Shown: one piece after another, positions 1-10,819 of the stretch
How the letters are laid out: each line of letters opens with the position of its first letter
How positions within the stretch are numbered: position 1 is the first letter of the stretch
DNA from: Zygnema cylindricum
Taxonomy: Eukaryota > Streptophyta > Zygnematophyceae > Zygnematales > Zygnemataceae
DNA: 62,000 nt
Assembly: GCA_037447655.1 (NCBI GenBank)
Contig: JBBHKE010001623.1
Location: forward strand, 5,949 to 67,948
Reading direction: 5' to 3'
Notes under the pieces: generated by a model
The model's database searches: none
Told to the model about the DNA's origin: nothing
What the model saw: the letters and a program-made list of their open reading frames with translations, nothing else
Program-made: the position numbers and the translations under genes

Positions 1-700
1 GCCTGGATAAGCCTGGTTAATTTTGTAAGTCTGTTTTGTAACCCGATCGTTCAAATTTGACGGTGTAAATAATTTTTTTGGTCCGAATGTTTTAATTGCT
101 CCAATGTTTTGTCTGAATGTTTTAATTGGTCCGAATAGGTCCGAATACAATATGGGTCTTAAGGACATATTGTATGTTTTGCATACAATAGGCATGTTGT
201 ATGGGCCTACTTTCACCTACTTTTGAACTATGATTCGGATTCTTCATTAAGGAAACTGGACCATGTGACGTGACCACTTTCGTCGTTACGTGGACTCCGT
301 ACAGACAGATCCAAATTCCAACGCCTCAGAGATTTGTAGGACGTCCACTTGGATGAATGTACGGAAATAGCTGTTTCCGTACGATATTTCCCGCCTTCCA
401 ATCGCACGTCGTTTCTCCAGCCTCCGAAATTTCTTCCGTCGTACATTTATATGTACTTTATACGTACTTTAATACTTTTGTTTTGTACTTTCGCTCATTT
501 TCCTTTATTTTCTTTCCACGCCTCCAACCTCTCTTCCGCGGTTTCGCGATTCCCGCCCGCATCTCCCCTTTATTACTCGTTTATTTATTTATTAATTCAT
601 TTATCTTATATTCGATTATTATTTGTTATTCCAAAAACGATCTTCCTCGGATCAGATCCGGCTCGTTAGGTCAATCTCAAGGACGGCGCACGGAGGTCGG
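1..700. other. Intergenic sequence, no gene recognised
   Basis: No coding sequence could be supported. The first 200 bases hold several copies of a short phrase, GTCCGAATGTTTTAATTG and variants. They also hold an imperfect hairpin-forming set of ACAATAT/ATATTGT words near 148-205. Short open frames here have no domain-like content and look like chance. Confidence 0.5.
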
Positions 701-722
701 ATGGCGAAGGCGGACTGGAATC

Positions 723-925
723 AATGGGCCCAGGAATGGACAAGGGAAAAAGGAGGGAAAGGGAAGGGAGGGAAGGGGGAGGAAAAGTGGAAAAAAAAGG
801 AATGGATGGAAGGAAGGAGGTGGAAGAGGGAACGAAGGAGAAGGAGAGGGCATTTGGGGATTAGACAGGAAAAGTAAAGGGGGGGGGGAGGAGGGGGGGG
901 TGGGAGGGGGGGAGGGAGAGAAAAA
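723..925. repeat. GA-rich low-complexity tract
   Basis: Purine-rich degenerate (GGGA/GGAA)n sequence ending in G runs around 880-915. Open frames on both strands follow from composition: a T-poor strand rarely makes stop codons. None is accepted as a gene. Confidence 0.8.
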
Positions 926-1699
926 ACTTTGATATTTGAGAACATTGTTTCATTCCGTTTTCTAAACTAATTATTAATGAAAAACGAAAAAAAAAAAAGT
1001 TTTCTTTCTTTTTTCAAATGTTTTCTTAAACACTTTCTTTTTACACTTTTATATGTATTTTCATCCTGGGAATATTTTTTGGCTCAATTTTGTTCGTTGA
1101 GTGTCGATGACTCATTTTATTTTTAATATTTATTTATTATTTTTTTTATTTATCTTAAAGTCACATATAGTGTAGAAAATTCCATTTATCCCTTTTTTTT
1201 CTTATGTTTGAATTTTAGGGTTTTTTTTTTTTTTTTTTTTTATCGATTTTGAAAAAAAGTGGTCTTCTTCAATTGTTTTCCATCCACTCCAACTTTGAAC
1301 CAAAGTCATTTTTCTTCTTTTTAAAATAATGCGATGGTGTCGATTTTTATCTTTATTATTTTATTGTTGTCAAACACAAATTAGTGTGGATCGCAAGATA
1401 ATGTGGATATTTTTGTAAAAAAATGCTAATAATAAGAACAATAACAATAATATTTTTACCACACTGTTTCAAGTTTTTTGAGTCAACTTCTCCGCACTCG
1501 TCTCTCCTTTTAAGGCTAACCACAAATAGTGTGGATTGTGTGGAGCAAGTTATCTCCAAGTCCGCACGATACTGATGATAATAATCATAATACTACTAAT
1601 AATAATGGTAATCAAAATGATGGTGATGATGATGATGATTTAGAAGCGTTCTTTACAAAACTCGTGTTTTTTTTTTTAAGTACGTAAAGTTAATGAAAT

Positions 1700-1990
1700 T
1701 AGGTCAAAAAAGGCTCCTTTGGAAGGACATAAATTTCAGTTTTCGACTTTGAAATCCAATAAGTAACTTAGGTTTTCCAAATTAAACTTTTTTTCCTAAG
1801 GAATCTCTAAATAACCTACTTTTGAAATAAGCAACCACTAAATAGCTTATTTTTAAGCCTATGCAACCATGAAGTATCTTCAAGTTTAATGTTTTGAACG
1901 AAGTTTCTCATCTTACGAACCATCAAACTACTTAGTTTTAAACCTAAAAACCATTAAGTAGCTTCCTTTTTGACCTTCCAAACCAAAAAT
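1700..1990. repeat. Degenerate minisatellite
   Basis: Imperfect units of roughly 35-45 bases built around AACCATTAAGTAGCTT, TTTTAAACCT and TTCCAAA. Several diverged copies are recognisable by eye. No coding content seen. Confidence 0.5.
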
Positions 1991-2135
1991 TTCGCCTACA
2001 GAATTGCTAAGATGGTTTCTGATAGGTCGTAATTAGTGTGGATCCACACTATTATTGGAGGATGGTGGAAGTCCCTGTAAAACCACCTCAAAGACATTTA
2101 AAATCCACACTAATTTTAGCATCTTGTAGATACCG

Positions 2136-2412
2136 ATGGAAAAAAGGAAGAACACAAGACAATCGAAACTAGGTAGAGAAAGAGTGAAAGAGAGAGGGAG
2201 CAAGAGAGCGAGAGAGAGGGAGCAAGAGAGCGAGAGAGAGGGAGAGCGAGGGGGGGAGGGGGAGAGGCAGGGAGGAAGGGAGGGATTGAGGAAAGGGTGG
2301 AGTGAGGGAGGGAGAGAAGAGGGAGTGGGAGGGAGGGAGAGGTAAAGAGAGGGAGAGGGAGGGAGGGAGGGAGAGAGGGCGGGAGGGAGAGGAGGCGAGG
2401 GGAGGGAAGGAG
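2136..2412. repeat. GA-rich low-complexity tract
   Basis: Degenerate (GAGAGG)n and (GGGAGA)n sequence with GAGCGAGAGA interruptions. Open frames on both strands are compositional. Confidence 0.85.
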
Positions 2413-2894
2413 GCATCATCGCATCCCACCCAAATTAGTGTGGATTTACGTGACCTTGTTGGCGGATGTTTGGACAAACAAAATAAATAAAAAAAGTGAT
2501 AAACACTAATGTATGCTAGTCAATTGCAACAAATTTAAACATAGTCTCACACCTCCTTTCCTTTCCCTCTCCCTTTTCTCTGCCTCTCCCTCTCGAACTC
2601 CCTCTCCCTCCGTCTCCCTCTCCCTCGACCCAAATTACACCACCTTTAATAGTGTGGACCCCCGAAATGTTTGTTTTATGGCTGAAAAGGAAAACTGAAA
2701 AAGGAAGAATATGAAAGGAACCAAAGGGAGAAGTCGAGTGCGTTTTTCTTCCAGTTTGGAAGATAAACTCCCCGTGTTCCTCGACTTGGGTGTTTAGTTT
2801 TGATTCTGGTTCTTTAGTAGGAAAACAAAGGGGTTTTTTTCTCACAAAGTCCACACTAATGCTGGTGGTGGACAGTGGGGTTTTTATGGCTTGG

Positions 2895-3160
2895 GATTCC
2901 CACCATTTCTTTCCGTTTTGTTTCGCTCCGTTATGTTTCCGTCGGTTCTGTTCCGTTAGGATCCACTTTTTTTTCCAGTTCTGTTTTAATGTTTAGTTTC
3001 TTTTTGCCCAGTTTTATTTGTATTTGTTCGGTTCCACTATCCCGTTTGATTCCGTTTTGTTCCGTTACATGTTCAGTTTTATTCCATTTTATCCGTCTCC
3101 GTTCGACTGTCTTTCTGTTTTTTCCGTTTCCGGTTCGTTCCATTCTGTGTCCTAGAAATT
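2895..3160. repeat. Degenerate CCGTTTTGTTTCG-type repeat
   Basis: A stretch of short, irregular TCCGTTTTGTT and GTTCCGTT words. In style it resembles the 45.9-46.3 kb GTTTCGG/GTTTCAG stretch and the 32.4-34.0 kb T-rich region. No gene content. Confidence 0.5.
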
Positions 3161-3218
3161 CAAAAAGTACAAAGAGGACAAAAAAGTACAAAAAACCATA
3201 GTGAAGGCTGTTTAATAT

Positions 3219-3233
3219 GTTATATATAGGCGG

Positions 3234-3304
<71 letters not shown>
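3219..3304 (+). promoter_or_regulatory. TATA-like box followed by a 68-base poly(T) run
   Basis: A TTATATATAGG TATA-like element at about 3219-3229 is followed by 68 uninterrupted T residues (3237-3304). These end 59 bases before the preferred start codon at 3364. Long poly(dA:dT) tracts are known to exclude nucleosomes, so this could be the core promoter of the methyltransferase gene. That is inference; no transcription start is visible. Run length may be imprecise because of sequencing slippage. Confidence 0.4.
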
Positions 3305-3305
<1 letters not shown>

Positions 3306-3363
3306 GTTTACATTTGTTATTTTTTTGTTTTTTTTTGTGTTTTTCTGGAAACAGTCGAAACCC

Positions 3364-6300
3364 ATGAAGAAAGGGACGTTTGTCCTTCCTTTGACGGTGG
3401 TTTTGTCCGTTCCGACAGTACTTCTTTGTCTTTTGTGGCTTGCAACGGGATCCGCGAGATCCGGAAGATCTCAAGCGATCTCCACTGTCCAAAAAAATGG
3501 AACCGCAAATTTTTCAGATTACAGGGGGAGAGGGAGGGAGGAGGAGAGGGAGTTTGGGGGAGGGGGGGAGGAAATGGGGGGGGAGAGAGGGGATTTCGGA
3601 GGAGGACGAGGAGGGGGAGAAGGAGAGTTTGAGGGGGGAGGAAAGAGAGGACACTTTGGAGGGGAAAACGGAATGAAAGGTCGGTTTGAGGGAGAGGGAG
3701 AGAGGGAGCAGTTCAGAAGGACAGGAGGGGTGGAAACAGTAAGTGGGGAGTATGGAGGGGAAGGGGGTGGGACAGGGGGGAAGAGAGAGGATTTTGATGG
3801 TGGGTTTAGGGGATCGGTTGGAGAAAAGGTCGGTAGTGAGGTAGAGGAGAAGGAGATGGAAGGAAATGAAGGAAGGGGGGAGGAGGGAGAGGAGGTGGAG
3901 GATCTCAAAAGTAGATTTGGGAAAAAAGTGGAGGGCGAGAGTGGGAGAGAGGAGGGAGGAGGGAGAGGGAAGGGAGAGAGGGTAGTGGACGACTTTACGG
4001 GTGGGTTTGAAGGAAAGGTAGAGGAGAAGAGTGGGAGTGAGAGGAATGTGGGAAGAGATGAAGAGGGAGAAAATGGAGAGAAGGGAGGAGGGGAGGAGGG
4101 AGAGGAGAATAACAAAGAAAAGAAGGTGATGGGGAGAGAGGGAGATGAATTAGATGGTAGGGACAGAAGTGAAGAAATGGGTTATGGCGAAATGAAGGAG
4201 AAAGAAGGAGAGGTAAAGGAGGAAGGAGGTAGGGGTAGTGAGGAAGTGAAAGGAGGAAAGGAGTTAATAGGAGGGAGAGAGAATACAGGACATGAGATGA
4301 ATGAAAGAGAAGGGAAACAATACTCAAAATCAAATACGTGGCGAGAGAGAGGAGAAGAAGAAGACAAAGAAGTGGGGAGCGCGAAAGGAGAAGAGGGTGG
4401 AGAAGGAGAGGGAGAGGCAGAGGGAGAGGGAGAGGGAGATGGGAGTGAAGCGAGGCAAAGAGGAGACAGATATGGTGCGAGGAAAGGGAAGGCAGAGACT
4501 GGATATTCAAAAAATAGAGGAGAGGGAGAGGAAGAAGAAGAGGGAGAAGGAGAAGAAGCGAGAGACCGGAAAGAATCTGGAAAGGAGGGGGAAGATATGG
4601 GGGAGGAGACTGGAAAGGGAGATTTGGGCAAGAGGGAGAGAGGGATAGGACGGGAAGAGGATGATAAATGGGGGCAGCAGGAGAGGGGACGATCAAGGGG
4701 AGGAAGTAAGGAGAGAGAGGGGGAGAAATCCACAGGCTTTAGAACAGTAGAAACGAAAGGAGAGAGAGAAACATGGAAAAGAGTGAGGGGAGAGAGTGAG
4801 GAGGTAGAGGAAAGAGGGGGAGAGGAAACGAGGAAGAGTGGGAGATCGAGGAGGGTGGGTGGGGAGGGAGATCGAGAGAATGAGGACTACGAGAGTGAAA
4901 CAAGTGGGAAATATAAAAAGGGAAGGGAGAGGGTGAGAGGAGGGGAGAGAGGGACAGAGACAGAAAGAGAGGAAGACGGAGGAGAGGAGGGGAGTGAAAC
5001 TGGACGATATGTGAGTGGTCGAAAAAGACAGGATGTAAGGAGTGGAGAGAGGGGGCGAGAGGGAGGGGACGAAGAGTACGAGGAGGTAGGAGGGGTGAAA
5101 GGGAATCAAGGCGGACGATATTCAGCTGGGAGAGGGAGGGGAGAGAAGGTGAGGAGTAGAGAGAGGGAGGGGGGAGTTGGAGAAACTCGTGGAAAAACAA
5201 GACAGAAGGGATTGGACTATGAGGAGGAAGAGGAGGAGGTAGAGGAGGGAGGGCGTCAGAGATATGGAAATAGGTTGAGAGGAGAGAAATCGAAGGGAGA
5301 AGTGAGAGGGACATATGGTAAGAAGCAGACGGAGAGAGGGGGAGGAGGGAGATATGGGAGTAGGAAAAAGACGGGATATGATTATGAACAAGGAGGGAGA
5401 GAGGGGAGTGAGCCGTATGGAAGTCGGAAAAGAACAAGTGGAGGAAGGTATGAAGAGGAGGAAGGGGAAGGAGGAAGTGGGAGCAGGCAGAGGGAGGAGG
5501 GAGTGGGGTGGGAGGGAGGAAGTGGAGAAAATCATGATAGTAGGGGGGGAGGAGAGGGAGATGAAGAGGAACAGACAAGAGTGACCGTGAAAAGGAAGGT
5601 AACAGGGGATGCATGGAGGCATAGGAAGGGAGAGGGAGAGACAAGTTACAGACCTGTGGAGGTAGAGAGAGAGAGAAATTCGGATACGGAGGAGGAAGAA
5701 CCCAGGAAAGTGGAAAAGAAGACAGGGGATGGATGGAGGTATAGGAAGGGAGACGGAGAGACAAGCTACAGGACAAACGAGGTAGGGAGAGAGAGAAGTT
5801 GGGAAACAGAGGAGGACGAGCCAAGGGAGGTGGAAAAGAAGGCTGAAAAAAAACCAGTGAGGAGTGGGTGGGAAAGAGTGGGAGAGGAGGAGGAGGAGGA
5901 CGAGACGGTGGAGGGGAATGAGGGTGATGAAGAGTGGGATTGGGAGGGGGGAGAGGAGGAGGATTATAGTAAAGAATATGCCTCTAAAGGTGGGAAAAGG
6001 TTTCAAGGAAAAGGAGAGCTTACGAAGGAAGGAAACAGAGGGGAGTATGGTGGTGGGAGATGGGGGAATGAGAAGGATATGGGTGGAGGAAGAGGGGAAG
6101 AGAGAGAGAGTGTTTCAGAGGAGAGCAGTGAAGGAGGAAAACTGAGAGATAGAGAGAGCGAGAGTGGGACAGAGGGCCGAGGGAGAGAGAAGATGAGTGG
6201 GAGAGATGGAAACAAGGAGTCGGATGAAGAGAGAGAGGAAGAGGAGACACAAAGTGGAAAATATGTTAAGGGGAATTGGAGAAAAAAAACTGAGGGTGAG

Positions 6301-9300
6301 GTAGGAGGAGAAGGGGAGGGAGAGGGTTTTTCTGGAAAGTCTAGAGGGAGGGGGGGAGAGAGAGAGGAGTCAGAGGAGGAAAAGACGGATGGCAGAGGAC
6401 GTTCTGGTACAAGAGAGGGAGAGGAGTCAAATGGGGGAGAGGGAGAGAGAGAGAGAGCTGGTTCCGCGAGTGAGGTGACGCCCTCCGAGACAGGCAGAGA
6501 AGGAAGAGATGGAGTCGTCATGGGAAAGGAGAGGGCAACAGGAGAGGGAGGCGAGGGAGGAGAGGGAGGAGAGGGAGGAGAGGGAGGAGAGGGAAGAGAG
6601 GAAGAAGAAGCGAAAGTGGAGGCAACAGAGGGAAATGATGGAGTGAAAGAAGATGGAAAAGAGATAGTGGGTGTTGAAGGGGGAGAGACTGGAACTGTAG
6701 GGGAGGAAGGAAAGGGAGACGAGGATGGTAGTGATAAAAGTGAGGGAGAATCAAGCGGAGAGCCAGAGGAGGGAGAAGGAGAGAAAGGACAGGGAGGTGA
6801 TAACGGGGAGACAAAAGAAACAAGAGAGGAAGGAAAAACAGGAATGGGTGGAGAGAAAGGAGAAACGGGAGAGGAAGGTGGGACTGGAGAGAAAGGAGAG
6901 GGAGGAGAAAGAGGGGCGACAGAAGAGGGAGGAGGAACTGGACAGGGAGGTGAGAAAGACCATGGCGTGGAAAGTAGCGACACCTCACCTTCCTCTGTTT
7001 CACTCTCCAACCCCACTCCCTCCCCTTTTTCTTCCCGTCCCTCCCCTCCGTTCCCGTCTTCAACTCTTTCAGACAGTGTGGAAATCGAAGAAAAACCAAA
7101 TACCTCTCTCTCCCCTCCACCCTCTTTCTCACCTCCTTCTCTTCCTCCGACTCTTTCTTCCCCCTCTGACTTCCCTCCCTCCTTATCCACGCTCTCCTCC
7201 CCCCCTTTGCTCTCCCCTCCCTCTCTTCTCCCCTCCCCTCCTCTCTCCCCTCTCACTCTCTCCCCTCCCTCCCTCTCCCCTCCCCTTTCCTCCACTTTCC
7301 CCTCCCCTGCCCTCTCTCCCACTACTCTCTCTCCCTCTCCTCCCCCTCCCCCTCCGCCCTCTCCCCCTCCTCCCTCTCCTCCTCTCCCTCTGGTGATCCC
7401 CCAGAGGGGCGACTCCGGGACCTCTCCTACGGGAGCTTGGGTTTTAAAAAAGGGATATCAGTATTGGGTGGACGTCTCTCTCGCCCGAAAACTCACCGAT
7501 TTTTTCGTGGGAAAGACGGTTTTGGATGTCGGGGCAGGAACCGGGGGATACGGAAAAATTATCGGAGGTATTTGTCTTTTTCTGTGTTTTCTCTTTGAGG
7601 TTGTTTTGGGCTTCTCTGTCGGTCGCATTTCATTTTTCTTTGTTTTTTTCTGTCTCTGTTTTGCTGTCTCTATTTTTCTTTGTTTTTCTGTCTTTGTTTT
7701 TCTGCCTCTGTTTTCCTGTCTCTGCTTTTCTGTCTCCGTTTTCTCTGTTTTCTCTCCCTCTGTTTTCTCTATCTCTGTTTTCTTTGTTTTGTTTGACTCT
7801 GTTTTCTTCGGCCGTTTTGCTGTCTCTGTTTGTTTCTCTCCCTCGTTCTCTTGTGCTATCTCTTTCTCTCTCCAACTTTTTTCTCTGTTTCTCTGCCGTT
7901 GTTTCTCTGTCTCCCCCGCCTCTGTTTCTCAGTTTCTCAGTCCCTCTTTCTCTTTCTTTTTGTCTCTCTGCCTTTCTGTCTTTTTTCTCTGTTTTTCTGT
8001 CTCCCTGTCGCTGCGGCTGTCTTCGTCCTGCGTCCTCTCTCTTCTCCCGCTCTCTCCCCCGTCTCCCTTCCCCCTCGCCCTGTCCCTCCCCCTCCCCATT
8101 TTCGCATTTAATTTCTTCCACGGTTCATCAGAAAATTTTACCAATTCTTGTGCCATCTGAAACCTCTTTTGTAATTTACTTTTTTTTGTTTCTTCATTTT
8201 CTTTTTTTCTTTCGGACAGAAAAAGGCAAGCAGGTGACCAACTTTGATGATTTTAGTGTCTTGTTTCGTTATTTACTTTTTTTTTTCTTTTTTTTTTCGG
8301 GCAGAAAAAGCGAAGCAGGTGGACTGCTACGACGGAGTTCCCAACATCGAGGAACTGACCGGCGGATATGTGAAGAGGGCAGATTTTTCCGAAAAACAAA
8401 ACCTGGGAGTCCATGATTGGGTACTCTCCTTGGAGGTATGCTGATTTAGTTTTATTGTTTACCTTTTGTGTAATGGTTTCGTAGTCTACCTTTGGAAATA
8501 TGGTTTTATTGTTCACCTTCGGTTTAATGATTCCACCGTTTACCTTTGGTGTAATGGTTTTATCGTTACGTTTGGTATGATTGTTTCCTTGTCTGCCTTT
8601 GGTATGATGGTTCTATAATTTACCGCTGGGATGATAATCTTATCCTTTACCTATGTTATGGTGGACCGATTGTTTACCTTCTTCACTACTATTTCCTCTT
8701 TCATCTCTCGTTCGATTGTTTATCCATCTGTTTGTTTCTCCACTGTTCTGTGAAATTGCCGGGTATGGATTGCAAGATTTTCTAGTACTTTTATATTTGT
8801 GTTACCATATCCTCTGTTTTTACATTGTTTTGGCTTCTTCTGTTTTTGTTTTAATTGTCTTACGGTTTTTCTATGGAGAATTTTTAATCCGTTGTTGGTA
8901 CGAACGTTGGAACCAGGTTGGGTCTCATATTCCGCGAAAATTTGAGGAATTGTATTTCGACAATATTCATCGGTAAGAGAAAAAACCTCAAAAAAAAACT
9001 GCAAAAACTGAACAAGTTTTCAACCAGTTGAAATTCTTTCTGGAGATCATTCAAAACCTAAACAAACACTCTGGAAAAAATATGTCTAAAGGTGTGATGA
9101 AATATTGAGGTGTGTGTGTCTGTGTGAGAGAGAGTATGTGAGAGACAGATGGAGAGGGAGAGGCAGAGGTAGGGAGAGGGGTGGGAGGGAGAGGGGGGAG
9201 GGGAAGTGAGAGGGGAAGTGGGAGTGGGAAGCTTGAGAAGAGGGCTTTCTAGGAGGAAATTTTGATATGAACACCTCCGTGATTTTGATGTTTTCCATAT

Positions 9301-9559
9301 TGATTCTTGGTCTTTTTTTGTATTTCTTTATTCGTTTGTTTTCTTCTGTAGACATAATCGAGAGGGAGCGGTTTTGAGTTGGGCCGTGGTTGGGCAAAAA
9401 GGGTTACATCAATTGAATCTGAGAAACAATAATTATGTGATAAAAAAAATGGCTTCTCTCGGATACTGGTACGATAAAAAATGGAGTGCAAATCTGAGAA
9501 AAACCGCTAAGTTAAAGTGGTTTCGAAAAACAATAATGGTGTTTCGAAAACAAAAGTAG
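3364..9559 (+). CDS. Membrane-anchored SAM-dependent methyltransferase with giant Gly/Glu/Arg-rich stalk (4 exons)
   Basis: Exons 3364-7567, 8305-8435, 8917-8972 and 9352-9559 have GT..AG borders and matching phases and give 1,532 residues. The start at 3364 is preferred over the in-frame ATG at 3217 because that one would translate the poly(T) run. Residues about 5-28 are a hydrophobic signal-anchor, suggesting a type II (Golgi/ER) protein. Residues about 55-1200 are a low-complexity E/G/R/K region, and about 1205-1345 a Ser/Pro-rich region. The C-terminal class I methyltransferase has motif I (VLDVGAGTGGYG), an acidic strand-2 motif (DCYDGVPNIEEL), and DWVLSLEVGSHIP across the exon 2-3 junction. 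The substrate cannot be inferred. The stalk stays open partly because the strand is T-poor, so its exact extent is less certain than the methyltransferase end. A shorter real first exon is possible. Confidence 0.7.
5596..5850 (+). repeat. Two copies of a ~117-base (39-residue) unit in the stalk
   Basis: Two successive units share GDAWRHRKGEGETSYR / GDGWRYRKGDGETSYR, followed by ERERxxxTEEEEPRKVEKK-like endings. The similarity extends over about 39 residues each and includes Trp, His and Tyr codons. It is therefore more structured than the surrounding GA-rich simple sequence. Confidence 0.75.
8164..8345 (+). repeat. Duplicated intron end and splice acceptor in methyltransferase intron 1
   Basis: The segment TTTACTTTTTTTT..TTTCGGACAG followed by AAAAAGGCAAGCAGGTGACC (about 8166-8243) is repeated as TTTACTTTTTTTT..TTTCGGGCAG followed by AAAAAGCGAAGCAGGTGGAC (about 8270-8325). 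Only the second copy continues in frame into the methyltransferase domain. The first is a decoy acceptor plus the first ~20 bases of exon 2. Confidence 0.8.
8440..8665. repeat. Minisatellite in methyltransferase intron 2
   Basis: About seven imperfect units of 27-35 bases with consensus close to GTTTACCTTTGGTGTAATGG followed by TTTTAT. The array begins directly after the exon 2 splice donor. Confidence 0.75.
9112..9232. repeat. GA-rich tract in methyltransferase intron 3
   Basis: A short (TG)n followed by degenerate GAGAGG/GGGAGA sequence within the last intron of the methyltransferase gene. Confidence 0.8.
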
Positions 9560-9689
9560 TAACTTGTAGAAAAAGGAAAAAACGGGGATAGAGAGAGGAG
9601 CGGGAGGAGAGAGAAGAGAAAGAGAGAAAGACATTGTACTCAAACGAGTAGTTTAGGGAAACACATGTTTAGGAGAGAGAGAGGGCATT

Positions 9690-9790
9690 ATTGTTGTGTT
9701 GTTAAGTTTTGTGATTAGAGTTACGGCTTCGTAAGAGTCGCAAGATCGAGTCTCTTTCTCGATCAATGTTCTTTATCTTGTTGTATTTAT
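9690..9790 (+). repeat. Possible tRNA-derived SINE relic
   Basis: TTAGAGTTACGGCTTCGTAAG followed by GATCGAGTCTCTTTCTCGATC resembles the anticodon-arm and B-box part of a tRNA-derived SINE. It cannot be folded into a complete tRNA. Weak call. Confidence 0.25.
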
Positions 9791-10629
9791 AGGTGGTTTA
9801 GAGGCAATTGTTAATTTACAAGTTTCAGTATTTGGTAAGTTTTTCGGTTTCTAGGGTTTATAATATTTTGTTTGCAGAACAGGTTTGTAGGGGTGGAAAA
9901 TCCAAGGTCAATATATGCAGTGGGTACTATTTTTAAACATAAACCAGAGATTTTGTGAGCTGACTTCCGTTCGCCTACACCTGCCCGCCTCCCTCTCTCC
10001 CTCGACTCTTTCTCCTCTCCTTTCTCCCTCCCCTTCGACTCCCTTCTTCCTGTCTCTCTTCTCCAGATCTCTCTCTCCCCTCACCTCTTCCCTTCTCCTT
10101 TCACTCTCAGAAAGATTGACGCATCTTTTCGCCTGTCGATTCGCCGGAATCTCACCGCTCGGCACCCTGCAATCCCGTCCTGATCGATTTCCTGGATCCT
10201 GATCCGCCGCCGTCTTTTGATTTTGATTTATTTTTTAAAGATTTGCCGGATTTGACTCTCGATGATCGATCGATTGATTATCTTGACTTTACAATCTCAG
10301 CACCATCACGTGTCCTATTAGTAATCTTGCATTATTGAGGGCCCCTTTGCCAAGATTTACATATACCCAATTTTCCTTTGGGTACCCACACCGATTTATT
10401 AGGATTTAATATCACAAAATTTCGCATATATCAAAAAAAAATCAACGCATCGCAGCATTTTCCGTCCAGTATTCCGTACTGGATCAGTACGGACACCCAC
10501 CTTGTATCAAATATATCGCGATATAATATTTTGGTCTCAGTACGATATATCGAGGCCTCTGACCGATCGATATATCAAATATCGAACTTATCGCGATATG
10601 ATTTTACCCGATACCCAACATTACCTATT
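9791..10629. other. Intergenic, no gene recognised
   Basis: Holds a CT-rich patch (about 9985-10125) and an AT-rich part (10360-10620) with TATCGCGATAT and CCGATACCCAACATT words. These words also occur in the hAT-like sequences at about 17.0-17.3 kb and 52.5-53.4 kb. Probably transposon debris. Confidence 0.4.
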
Positions 10630-10809
10630 AAAGTTTGGCCTCAATTAATTGTAACTTAGCAAACTTACTAGGTATTCTAGCCCAGATTCTTTGTACACGG
10701 TTTTCAAATGTCCCAATGTGTAAGTATGGCCTCAATTGTAACTTAGCGAACTTACTAGGTAATCTAGCCCAGATTCTTTGTACACAGTTTTCAAATGTCC
10801 CAATGTGTA
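10630..10809 (+). repeat. Tandem duplication, two ~90-base units
   Basis: Two adjacent copies run from TTTGGCCTCAATTAATTGTA (10634) and TATGGCCTCAATTGTAACTT (10726) to CAAATGTCCCAATGTGT. They differ by a 4-base AATT indel and a few substitutions. Confidence 0.9.
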
Positions 10810-10819
10810 ACAACGAAAA

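Larger units (their letters stand above)
1380..2862. repeat. Cluster of AATAGTGTGGA-type words
   Basis: The word A(A/T)TAGTGTGGA, or its complement TCCACACTA(A/T)T, occurs near 1380, 1527, 2033, 2045, 2104, 2431, 2649 and 2850. The copies lie in otherwise unrelated sequence and on both strands. The pair at 2033-2052 forms a small palindrome, TAGTGTGGATCCACACTA. The same word is embedded in the TA-flanked MITEs elsewhere in the window. Function unknown. Confidence 0.6.

Noticed and set aside
349-932. Overlapping plus-strand frames of 106 and 191 residues near the window start
   Set aside because: No domain-like pattern. The latter runs into the GA-rich tract, where stops are rare.
6003-7322. 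439-residue minus-strand frame opposite the methyltransferase stalk
   Set aside because: It mirrors the GA/CT composition. The plus-strand frame splices correctly into a recognisable methyltransferase domain; this one leads nowhere.
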